Shown piece after piece: positions 41,321-48,451 of a stretch of 64,000 nucleotides of DNA (position 1 is its first letter; each line of letters begins with the position of its first letter). Position numbers and translations under genes: made by a program. The notes under the pieces were generated by a model. The model was not told the origin of the DNA and ran no database searches. It was given only the letters and a program-made list of their open reading frames with translations. The stretch is from Bradyrhizobium sp. JYMT SZCCT0428. Its GTDB lineage: Bacteria > Pseudomonadota > Alphaproteobacteria > Rhizobiales > Xanthobacteraceae. The stretch covers positions 92,501 to 156,500 of the forward strand of contig NZ_JAFCLS010000011.1 of NCBI RefSeq assembly GCF_018131075.1, read 5' to 3'.

Positions 41321-41553
41321 ACGAAGCTCGAGCCGGCTGTGGCTGGACGCCGATATATCCGCATCGAGGCTGCTGCCGATGACCGCGCCGGCTTCGCATG
41401 AGGGCCAAACGCTTCAAATATGCACTCGAATGCTCGACGAGAGCAGATCAGGAAGTCGAGACTTGTCCAAAATGCGCTTGCCCGGCGCGAACTGACAGAT
41501 CGCAATGTTGATAAGGTCAACCGTATTCCGCATACGACCCGAAGAGTGGCTAA
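41321..41553. other. Intergenic stretch without a supported gene
   Basis: A 37-codon frame with a C..C pair (MRAKRFKYALECSTRADQEV) starts near 41399 but has no ribosome binding site or relative that I recognise. TTGATAAGGTCAA near 41509 is an Fnr-like palindrome with a five-base spacer and is not counted. Confidence 0.4.
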
Positions 41554-42822
41554 ATGGAAGGCGACCTGACCAACACGCTATTGTTCCGTTTCCTCACGGC
41601 GCTCGCGATCGGGCTGTTGATTGGCATCGAGCGTGGCTGGCGCGAGCGCGACGCGCCGTCCGGCAGCCGGACCGCCGGCGTGCGCACCTACACACTGTCG
41701 GGATTGATCGGCGCGGTTGCCGCTGAGATCACCCGTGTTCTCGCGAGCCCGTGGCCGCTGTCCCTTTCGATGTTGACCTTTGTTGCGGTGTTCGCATGGT
41801 TCAAGATGCGCGAGATCGAGCATGACCGGGAATTCAGCGTCACGGGCGTACTCGCTGCGTTCGTCGTGTTTTCGCTCGGGGCGCTTTCGGTCCTCGGCGA
41901 CCCGACATCGGCGGCGGCGGGCGGCGTGGCTACTGCCGGCGTGCTGGCCGCCCGCGAGCAGTTGCACGGCTGGCTCGCACGCCTGACGTGGAAAGAGCTG
42001 CGCTCGGCATTGTTACTGTTGGCAATGACCGTCGTGGTCCTGCCAATGCTGCCCAATCGCACCGTAGACCCATGGTCCAGCATCAACCCGCGGGAAATAT
42101 GGCAGTTCATGATCCTGACTGCCGCTGTCTCATACGGTGGCTACATTGCCGTCAGGCTCGCAGGACCATCGCTTGGCGTACTTGTCGGCGGGCTGGTCGG
42201 ATCCGTCGTCTCATCAACGGCAGTGACGATCACCTTCGCCAGACGCGCCAAGGAGGGCGGTTCGGCACACCTTTTTGCCGGCGGCGCGCTCATCGGTGGC
42301 ATGGTCTCGATTGCCCGCGTCCTGACCATTGTCAGTCTCGTCGCGCCGCAACTCATCGCCGTCATTGCTGTTCCTGCGCTGGCTGCTGCTGCGGTGTTCG
42401 GCGCCGGTGGTTTCGTGTTGCTCTACACCAAGGGCGAGCAAGCGGATGGCGGCCTCGATATTGGCAATCCATTCGACCTCACGCCTCTCGTGCTGTTTGC
42501 AAGCGCCTATTCGGCGATCGCGTTGCTGAACGGCTGGTTTTCCCGATCTTTCGGCGCGAGCGCTTTGCTTCTCACCTCAAGCATATCCGGCCTGTTCGAC
42601 GTCGACGTTGCCGTATTGTCGGCCGCGCGCCTGGCCACGACACCGGTGGCAGCCGATGTCGCCGCGCGGGCCATCCTGCTGGCGTTGGCCATGAATGCTG
42701 TGTCCCGCGCAGCGATTGCCGTCGCGGCGGGTTCGGCTAGATTCTCGATCATTTACGGCACGGTGACCGCTGCCGCTGCGCTGGCAGGAGGCACGTCATG
42801 GTTCTTTGGCTGTTACACCTGA
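41554..42822 (+). CDS. MgtC/SapB-DUF4010 family membrane protein
   Basis: The 422-residue protein has about 11-12 membrane helices. The N-terminal MgtC/SapB-like half has the motifs ALAIGLLIGIERGWRERDAP and RTYTLSGLIGAVA. The C-terminal DUF4010 half has GGLVGSVVSSTAVTITFARR. MgtC relatives modulate magnesium or ATP homeostasis; for this two-domain type the function is unproven. It is a single gene. Confidence 0.88.
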   Translation: MEGDLTNTLLFRFLTALAIGLLIGIERGWRERDAPSGSRTAGVRTYTLSGLIGAVAAEITRVLASPWPLSLSMLTFVAVFAWFKMREIEHDREFSVTGVLAAFVVFSLGALSVLGDPTSAAAGGVATAGVLAAREQLHGWLARLTWKELRSALLLLAMTVVVLPMLPNRTVDPWSSINPREIWQFMILTAAVSYGGYIAVRLAGPSLGVLVGGLVGSVVSSTAVTITFARRAKEGGSAHLFAGGALIGGMVSIARVLTIVSLVAPQLIAVIAVPALAAAAVFGAGGFVLLYTKGEQADGGLDIGNPFDLTPLVLFASAYSAIALLNGWFSRSFGASALLLTSSISGLFDVDVAVLSAARLATTPVAADVAARAILLALAMNAVSRAAIAVAAGSARFSIIYGTVTAAAALAGGTSWFFGCYT

Positions 42823-43107
42823 AGTATTCAGATAGGACATAGATGCTGAGGGGTCCTCGGGAACGGAATCGAGACGCGCATTCGGGTTTTTGGAGCGGCC
42901 GCTACCGTCACTCCGGTCTTTGTCGCGCACAGCTCCTATCGAGTGACCCTCGACGCAACTTTGATCTTCAGACTCCCCCGCTCACCGGCGCAAGCGCCCG
43001 GACGCAACGCGGGATCCTTCGGAGCTGGCGTAGATGAAGACGCTCGAATAAACGCACCTCTAGCGGGCCGGCCCACCGCGCCGCCGAGGCACGGTGCCGC
43101 CTAGCAC
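42823..43107. other. Intergenic stretch without a supported gene
   Basis: There are short frames on the plus strand only. One reads ETRIRVFGAAATVTPVF and then AHSSYRVTLDATLIFRLPRS near 42870-42990, but it has no start with a ribosome binding site. No terminator hairpin stands out. Confidence 0.4.
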
Positions 43108-44211
43108 CTAGTATGCCTGCACCGTCCATGCGATCACGTCTTTCGCAATCCTACCGAAGGCCTCGCTGAAAGCGATTGCGGCTTCGGGTGGTGTGACGGA
43201 TGCAAATTTCTCGCTCTCCTCAAACAACCGCGATGCGACGACCTTGCCGTTCTTGTCGACGATCCTCGCCGACAATGCGATTTCGGCAGCCGGCTTCGCA
43301 TCGACCGCGACGCGGAACCGCCTGACGTCGATCACCAACTGGAATTCGGTCTGGCCCACCTCCGCCATTCGCAACGGCGCGTGCGCGAGGTCGTAATTCT
43401 CAAAGCTCTCGATCAATCTTGCCTGCAGTAGCTTCGGAAGCGAATCGGCCCACATTGCTTCCGAAAAGCCCGGATAGTCCTGCGCCGGCGAGAACAGGAA
43501 GCGCTGCGTATCCAGCATTGCCACAGCCGTGGGCTCCGGGATCGCCCATTGGACGTTGACGCTCTTCCCCGCCGGTCCCTGATTTTGCAGGGCGCGCAAA
43601 TCATAGGTGATCTTGGCCGGCGGCGCGGTGACGCCGGTCATGCGTTCGAGGCCGGCGACGATGCCGTCGAGCTTGCCGGTATTGCGCGCCAAGCCTTCCG
43701 AGAAGACCTTGAAGTTGGCGATGGTGTCTTTCAGCGCGCCCGAATTCTCCGACAGCACCGAATCTACCTTGCGCAACGCGTCGCGAGCTGCCTGTGTCAT
43801 ACCCTGCCCCGCCCCGGGTTCGGCAATCAGCATCGGCACCTCGCCAGTCTTGGCAACCATTACACCGCCCTCCAGCGCGATCACGGGAACGCCGGTCAAA
43901 CCCTGAAATTCCAGACCGACCTTGGTGTCGGTACGTATCGGTGTCGTCGAAGCGACCGAAATCGTCGCATTGACACCGCGCGGGCTATCAGGTGCGAGAC
44001 CGAGTTCGGAGACTTCACCGACCCGGATGCCGTTGAACAGCACGGCGGCACCGACCAGAAGCCCCGGTACGGAACCCTCGAACTGCACGCGGTAGCTCGT
44101 ACGCGGGCCAAGACCGCCGGTGTTTTGCAACCAGTAGACAAAGCCGAACACGGCAATGATGGCTGCCAGAACGAAGGCACCGACGATGACGAAGGGAGCG
44201 CGGGTTTCCAT
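43108..44211 (-). CDS. MlaD-type MCE protein fused to an ABC auxiliary (PqiC-like) domain
   Basis: The 367-residue protein has an N-terminal membrane anchor (FVIVGAFVLAAIIAVFGFVY) and an MCE domain (SYRVQFEGSVPGLLVGAAVL, VGEVSELGL, TPIRTDTKVGLEFQGLTGVP). The second half (KITYDLRALQNQ, LARAPLRMAEVGQ-type region, ALSARIVDKNGKVVASRLFE) resembles the ABC-type transport auxiliary (PqiC/DUF330) domain. That domain is usually a separate lipoprotein. It is the third gene of an Mla-like operon that moves phospholipid between membranes. Confidence 0.85.
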   Translation of the reverse strand: METRAPFVIVGAFVLAAIIAVFGFVYWLQNTGGLGPRTSYRVQFEGSVPGLLVGAAVLFNGIRVGEVSELGLAPDSPRGVNATISVASTTPIRTDTKVGLEFQGLTGVPVIALEGGVMVAKTGEVPMLIAEPGAGQGMTQAARDALRKVDSVLSENSGALKDTIANFKVFSEGLARNTGKLDGIVAGLERMTGVTAPPAKITYDLRALQNQGPAGKSVNVQWAIPEPTAVAMLDTQRFLFSPAQDYPGFSEAMWADSLPKLLQARLIESFENYDLAHAPLRMAEVGQTEFQLVIDVRRFRVAVDAKPAAEIALSARIVDKNGKVVASRLFEESEKFASVTPPEAAIAFSEAFGRIAKDVIAWTVQAY

Positions 44212-44214
44212 GGT

Positions 44215-44994
44215 CTAACTCGCCTTGGGTTGCAGCATCTGGGAGCGCTTGCCGTGAAAATAGGCTCGCACCCAGGGATGTTCGGATTGAAGCAGTTCGC
44301 GCATCGGCCCGATGGCGACAATCTTGCCGTCGGCGAGCGCCGCAACGCGGTCGCAAACGGTATTGAGGCTCGCGAGGTCGTGGGTGACCATGAACACCGT
44401 CAGCCCCAGTGTCTTTTGAAGTGTCTTGATCAGGGCGTCGAAATCTCCCGCCGCAATCGGATCGAGGCCCGAGGTCGGCTCGTCGAGAAACACGATCGCC
44501 GGATCGAGCGCGAGCGCGCGGGCGAGCGCCACCCGCTTGGTCATGCCGCCGGATAATTCGGAGGGAAACTTGTCACCGTCTTCTGGCTTCAGCCCGACCA
44601 TTTCGAGTTTGGCGGTGGCGATCTCATCCATCAAAGCGGATGACAACACGAGATTCTCGCGCAGTGGAAACTGGATGTTTTGCCGCACGGTGAGCGACGA
44701 GAACAGCGCACCCTGCTGGAACAGGATGCCCCACCGCCCGGCGGCGTTCCTGGTGGTCCGATCGTGGTTGCCGCCGATCGGTGCCCCCATCACCTCGATC
44801 TCACCTTCCTGCCGCGGAATGAGGCCGATGATGGTCCGCATCAGAACTGATTTGCCGCCGCCGGAGGCGCCGACCAAGCCGAGGATCTCACCCCGTCGCA
44901 CGTCAAGCGCAAGATGATGGATCACGACATGGCGGCGGAAGCCGACCACCAGGTCATGCACGCGTATCGCAAATTGTCCGGGCGCTGTCTGCAT
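44215..44994 (-). CDS. MlaF-type ABC transporter ATP-binding protein
   Basis: The 259-residue ATPase has Walker A GASGGGKS near residue 43, a Q-loop (GILFQQGALFSSLTV), the signature LSGGMTKRVALARAL, Walker B IVFLDEPTSGLD and the H-loop MVTHDLASL. The SGGMTKR signature and FQQGALF Q-loop are typical of MlaF. It pairs with the permease encoded two bases upstream and the MCE protein three bases downstream. Confidence 0.92.
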   Translation of the reverse strand: MQTAPGQFAIRVHDLVVGFRRHVVIHHLALDVRRGEILGLVGASGGGKSVLMRTIIGLIPRQEGEIEVMGAPIGGNHDRTTRNAAGRWGILFQQGALFSSLTVRQNIQFPLRENLVLSSALMDEIATAKLEMVGLKPEDGDKFPSELSGGMTKRVALARALALDPAIVFLDEPTSGLDPIAAGDFDALIKTLQKTLGLTVFMVTHDLASLNTVCDRVAALADGKIVAIGPMRELLQSEHPWVRAYFHGKRSQMLQPKAS

Positions 44995-44996
44995 CG

Positions 44997-46133
44997 CTAC
45001 ATTCCAATCGATGCGAAGAACACTGCAAACAGCCCGTCGAGAACGATCACCAGGAAAATCGACTTCACGACCGAGGTGGTGGTCTGCTTGCCCAGCGACT
45101 CGGCACTTCCCTTCACCCGCAGGCCTTCGCTGCAGGCGACGATACCGATCACCAGCGCCATGAACGGCGCCTTGATGATGCCGACCTCGAAATGGGTGAC
45201 GGACACGGCCTCATGCAGCCGCGCAATGAAGATTGCCGGCCCCATGCCGCCATAGAACCAGGCGACGAGGCCGCCGCCGTAAAGTGCGGCCATTGAGCCG
45301 ATGAAGCTGAGGATCGGCAGCGCGCAGACCAGCGCGATGATCCGCGGCAGCATCAGAACCTCGATCGGGTCCAGCCCCATGGTCGACAACGCGTCGATTT
45401 CCTCGCGCATTTTCATCGAGCCGAGCTCGGCGGTGTAAGCGCTGCCTGAACGACCGGCGACCATGATGGCGACGATCAGGACGCCGAGTTCGCGCAGCAC
45501 CAGGATGCCTACCATATCCACGACATACGAATCCGCGCCGAACTTGCGGAAATGGAAGATCCCCTGCTGCGCGATGATGGCGCCGATCAGGAAGGTGATC
45601 AGCACCACGATCGGGATCGCCTGCCAGCAAACCCGGTAAAACTGATAGACCAACGACGTCAACCGCAGAGATCGCGGCCGACGCAACACGCCGAGAATGG
45701 CAATGCAAAGCGAACCCAGCATTTGCAGGAACGCAGTAACGTCATCGCCCGCGCCAATGGTGGAGCGGCCGATGTCGCTGATCTTCGCCACGACCGGGTT
45801 AGGCGGCGGAACCGGTGCTGGCGTTCGCCGATTGACCTGACGCACCTCCTCGATCAACCCCGCATAATTGTCGGAAACCCCAACCACTTCGGCACGGTGT
45901 CCCGCCGACGTCGCGCGCCGCGACATCTTCTCGAGCAGCCAGGCCCCGAGCGTGTCGAGCTCGCGCACCTCGGCCATATCAAGCTTAACGGTACTGGACC
46001 GGTCGAGCTGCGGCGCAACAGCGTCGGAAAGACGCTCAAGCGTCGCCACATTGGCCGCAATCCAGGATCCGCCCGGACGCAACTCGAGGACGTCGCCCGT
46101 TGCCGTGGCCGTTAACAGAGGTGCAGTCGCCAA
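44997..46133 (-). CDS. MlaE-type permease with N-terminal STAS domain
   Basis: The 378-residue protein has a STAS domain in residues 1-110 (LERLSDAVAPQLDRSSTVKL, VRELDTLGAWLLEKMSRRAT). The MlaE permease with five helices follows (RELGVLIVAIMVAGRSGSAY, ELGSMKMREEIDALSTMGLD). STAS-MlaE fusions are known in proteobacteria and replace the separate MlaB. First gene of the operon. A perfect Fnr/FixK box at 46192-46205 predicts transcription from near 46157. Confidence 0.92.
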   Translation of the reverse strand: MATAPLLTATATGDVLELRPGGSWIAANVATLERLSDAVAPQLDRSSTVKLDMAEVRELDTLGAWLLEKMSRRATSAGHRAEVVGVSDNYAGLIEEVRQVNRRTPAPVPPPNPVVAKISDIGRSTIGAGDDVTAFLQMLGSLCIAILGVLRRPRSLRLTSLVYQFYRVCWQAIPIVVLITFLIGAIIAQQGIFHFRKFGADSYVVDMVGILVLRELGVLIVAIMVAGRSGSAYTAELGSMKMREEIDALSTMGLDPIEVLMLPRIIALVCALPILSFIGSMAALYGGGLVAWFYGGMGPAIFIARLHEAVSVTHFEVGIIKAPFMALVIGIVACSEGLRVKGSAESLGKQTTTSVVKSIFLVIVLDGLFAVFFASIGM

Positions 46134-46191
46134 GATGATGTTCCCTCGATGGCATAACGCCTCTCCTTAGAGCTCATGGGCCTCAACCATG

Positions 46192-46205
46192 TTGACCTGC
46201 CTCAA
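46192..46205 (-). promoter_or_regulatory. Fnr/FixK box upstream of the Mla operon
   Basis: TTGACCTGCCTCAA is perfect, with its centre 65 bases before the permease ATG. A second box, 40 bases away centre to centre, faces the divergent gene. Confidence 0.75.
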
Positions 46206-46231
46206 GCCGGAAAATGACCGGCGTTGACCTG

Positions 46232-46245
46232 TTGACGCAAATCAA
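46232..46245 (+). promoter_or_regulatory. Fnr/FixK box upstream of the DUF6894 gene
   Basis: TTGACGCAAATCAA is perfect. The predicted transcript start near 46280 lies 19 bases before ATG 46299. Confidence 0.8.
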
Positions 46246-46298
46246 TTGCCGAGCCGCGGCCTCGCATACAATCGAACCCGACGGAAAAGGAGAGGCCC

Positions 46299-46505
46299 AT
46301 GCGTTTCTATTTCGACATAAGCGACAGACTTCCGATCCGCGATCAGGTTGGGCGTGACTTCAGGCTGGCTTCGGAGGCCGTCGTGTACGCAAAGCATCTG
46401 GCTGCCGACCTGCGGTGCCTGGAGCCCGATATCAGACCCCGGTTATCGATCCGCGTAATCGGGGAAGGCCGTGAGCCGATCCACGAGGAAGCCGTTTTCA
46501 CTTAG
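46299..46505 (+). CDS. DUF6894 family small protein (68 aa)
   Basis: The frame MRFYFDISDRLPIRDQVGRD, then RLASEAVVYAKHLAADLRC and RLSIRVIGEGREPIHEEAVF matches the compact DUF6894 plan (a beta hairpin start, D..G, one helix, closing strand). AAGGAGAGG lies eight bases before the ATG. It heads a run of same-strand genes reaching to the P-type ATPase and beyond, and is preceded by its own Fnr/FixK box. The biochemical role of the family is unknown. Confidence 0.8.
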   Translation: MRFYFDISDRLPIRDQVGRDFRLASEAVVYAKHLAADLRCLEPDIRPRLSIRVIGEGREPIHEEAVFT

Positions 46506-46539
46506 ATCACCACCGATCGAGGCGATGAGAGAAGCTGCG

Positions 46540-46815
46540 ATGTTCAGTTCAAGCGAACTGAATGAAGAGCTGCAAGCGCTCAAACGTGAGATGTCGCGCC
46601 TCTTGAGCACGAACGGCGACGGTATACTCGACGACGCCAAAAACCGCGCCGACGCCATCGCAGACCAGATCAAGTCCGCCTTGAACGAACTCGGCGAAAC
46701 TCTGAGCGAGCAGGAAGATCATGTCGAGACGCTGATCGCGGCGCGCCAGATCGCAACGATCGCGTCCGCCTTCGCACTCGGAATCGTCATCGGTTTCATG
46801 TTGAGGAGACACTAA
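46540..46815 (+). CDS. DUF883/ElaB-like membrane-anchored protein
   Basis: The 91-residue product has a long amphipathic helix (SSELNEELQALKREMSRLLS, then NRADAIADQIKSALNELGE) followed by a C-terminal membrane helix (IATIASAFALGIVIGFMLRR). This is the plan of YqjD/ElaB proteins. ATG 46540 has GAGAAG five bases before it; ATG 46525 is an alternative. It forms a pair with the holin-like gene that begins one base after its stop. Confidence 0.78.
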   Translation: MFSSSELNEELQALKREMSRLLSTNGDGILDDAKNRADAIADQIKSALNELGETLSEQEDHVETLIAARQIATIASAFALGIVIGFMLRRH

Positions 46816-46816
46816 C

Positions 46817-47299
46817 GTGGACAGCCAGAATATCGTCAAGAACCTTCGTGCGCTCTGGCGAACCGACCGGATCATCGCCGAGATCAGGCTGCGGCAGATG
46901 CTTGTCGGTCTTGGCGTGCGCGCGTTTGCCGCCTTGATTGCAGGCTTCGGCCTCCTGATGCTGGAGCTGACGGCCTATTTCGCGCTGGTCCAGGTTTTGA
47001 CTGCGATTTCAGCGGCCGCCATCCTTAGCGGTGTGAATTTCGCGATCGCAGCCACCCTGTTCATATTAGCCGGAAGGCCGCCTTCGGGACGCGAACTCGA
47101 ACTTGCGAACGAGATACATGTCTCGGCGGTCGACGCACTGCAGCGCGAGGCCCTGGCCGTGCAGTCGCAGTTCGTTGGCATGGTCCATCACCCCCTGAAC
47201 AGCGCCCTGCCTTTGCTGGTGCCGCTGATCACGATCATCGTTAGAAGCCTGAAGAGGTCCAGGGCCGCCGCGCCTGCCGCTGCCGCCGAGCAAACCTGA
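46817..47299 (+). CDS. Phage holin family (Holin-X/DUF1469-like) membrane protein
   Basis: The 160-residue product has two adjacent membrane helices (VGLGVRAFAALIAGFGLLML and AAAILSGVNFAIAATLFILA) and a C-terminal hydrophobic segment. The usual partner of an ElaB-like protein in this order is a PF07332-type protein, as here. The start is GTG 46817 after GAGGAG. Despite the family name it is probably not phage-derived. Confidence 0.75.
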   Translation: MDSQNIVKNLRALWRTDRIIAEIRLRQMLVGLGVRAFAALIAGFGLLMLELTAYFALVQVLTAISAAAILSGVNFAIAATLFILAGRPPSGRELELANEIHVSAVDALQREALAVQSQFVGMVHHPLNSALPLLVPLITIIVRSLKRSRAAAPAAAAEQT

Positions 47300-47346
47300 G
47301 CCCCAACGAGGCGTCGCCTCATGCTGCAATCCAAGGAGCTATCAAC

Positions 47347-47749
47347 ATGTCCAAGCCTCAGCTAAAGCCGATCCTCAATGCCTCCCTGCCCGCGCAGTTC
47401 CGGCAAATCCGCATCGTACTCGCCCGCGAACCCGGCCACCCCGAGGGCGACAACGAGGTTGCCTATATCTTCGTCGCACCTGTCGATGCCGAAGGCCGCA
47501 TCGATCCGAAATTATGGCGATCACACCGCGAGGCTTGCCGGGTCTCTCGGCAGCGTCCAAACGAACAGGATCAGCTTGGTCACCTTGTTCATGGGTCGGG
47601 TGGCGGATGGGAATGACGGCGAAGCCAGTCTGCCGGACGATGTCGGCTTTCACTTCGCCGACGAACGCTTCGTCGTTGGCGAGTATGTCTCGGTCAACGA
47701 GCGCGGCAAGATGCACACCTACCGTGTGACGACGGTGTCGCACCTTTAG
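47347..47749 (+). pseudogene. Unknown small protein, one frameshift
   Basis: ATG 47347 opens MSKPQLKPILNASLPAQFRQ and continues DPKLWRSHREACRVSRQRPN to GGGWE, where TGA ends the frame. The rest of the domain (LPDDVGFHFADERFVVGEYV, then ERGKMHTYRVTTV) follows in another frame. The shift lies near 47613 and looks like two lost bases. The restored product would have about 134 residues. I do not recognise a named family. Pseudogene or assembly error. Confidence 0.7.
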
Positions 47750-47839
47750 CGCGGCGCCATTTCGGCAATGTCTGCTTGGAGCCGACCGACCTTAACCAGG
47801 CTAACCGCGACGCCGACGCTCGATGCGAGGCCTCAACCA

Positions 47840-48451
47840 ATGGTGACAGATCACGGCCCCGCTTCTGCGGTCACCGAAAACCTGATCGAAATTCGGGTGA
47901 CCGACGTCGCGCAGCTTTTTCACACGCTTGATCCTTTTCCATTTCGGGAAAAGGATCTCGCTGACGAGGCCGAGGAATATATCGTCGGGTGGGCACGAGA
48001 AATGCCCGGTGACCGCCCGATCAGGATTGTGATACACATTCCGGATACCGAGTCACAGGGAAAGGCATCGAGCGACCTTCTCCAGGCATTCAACCGGTAT
48101 TTTGCCGGCCGGGCCGTTGTGGTCCAACGAGACCTGAACGAATTGTTTCGAGTTGGCCGGCGTTCCCTGGCAATCGGCGCTACAATACTTGCGGCCTGTC
48201 TCCTCCTTGCGCATTTTGCCGCAGGCTATCTGATCGAGCCCGCATTCAGGCGATTGGTTGAAGAGAGCTTCCTGATCCTCGGCTGGGTTGCCAACTGGCG
48301 ACCTCTTGAAATCTTTCTCTACGATTGGTGGCCGCTCGCGCACCGGCGCGATCTGTATCATCGTCTCGCGTTAGCCACCGTCGAAGCCAAGCCATACTCG
48401 GTCAATCCTCCCTTCACGCGCGCATCGACCAAAGCCGGTGAGGATATCTAG
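47840..48451 (+). CDS. Membrane protein of unknown function (203 aa)
   Basis: The N-terminal soluble half (NLIEIRVTDVAQLFHTLDPF, then DRPIRIVIHIPDTESQGKAS) is followed by a membrane helix (RSLAIGATILAACLLLAHFA) and a C-terminal aromatic segment (WRPLEIFLYDWWPLAHRRDL). The start is taken as ATG 47840, eight bases after GAGG. The stop overlaps the GTG of the P-type ATPase gene by one base, so the two are probably translated together. No family name recognised. Confidence 0.72.
   Translation: MVTDHGPASAVTENLIEIRVTDVAQLFHTLDPFPFREKDLADEAEEYIVGWAREMPGDRPIRIVIHIPDTESQGKASSDLLQAFNRYFAGRAVVVQRDLNELFRVGRRSLAIGATILAACLLLAHFAAGYLIEPAFRRLVEESFLILGWVANWRPLEIFLYDWWPLAHRRDLYHRLALATVEAKPYSVNPPFTRASTKAGEDI

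Noticed and set aside
41509..41521. TTGATAAGGTCAA before the MgtC/DUF4010 gene as a further Fnr/FixK box
   Set aside because: The spacer is five bases instead of six, and a transcript start 41 bases downstream would fall on the start codon itself.
46817..47299. Holin-like gene as evidence of a prophage
   Set aside because: The family name is historical. The partner is an ElaB-like gene, and there are no phage structural, lysis or integrase genes nearby.
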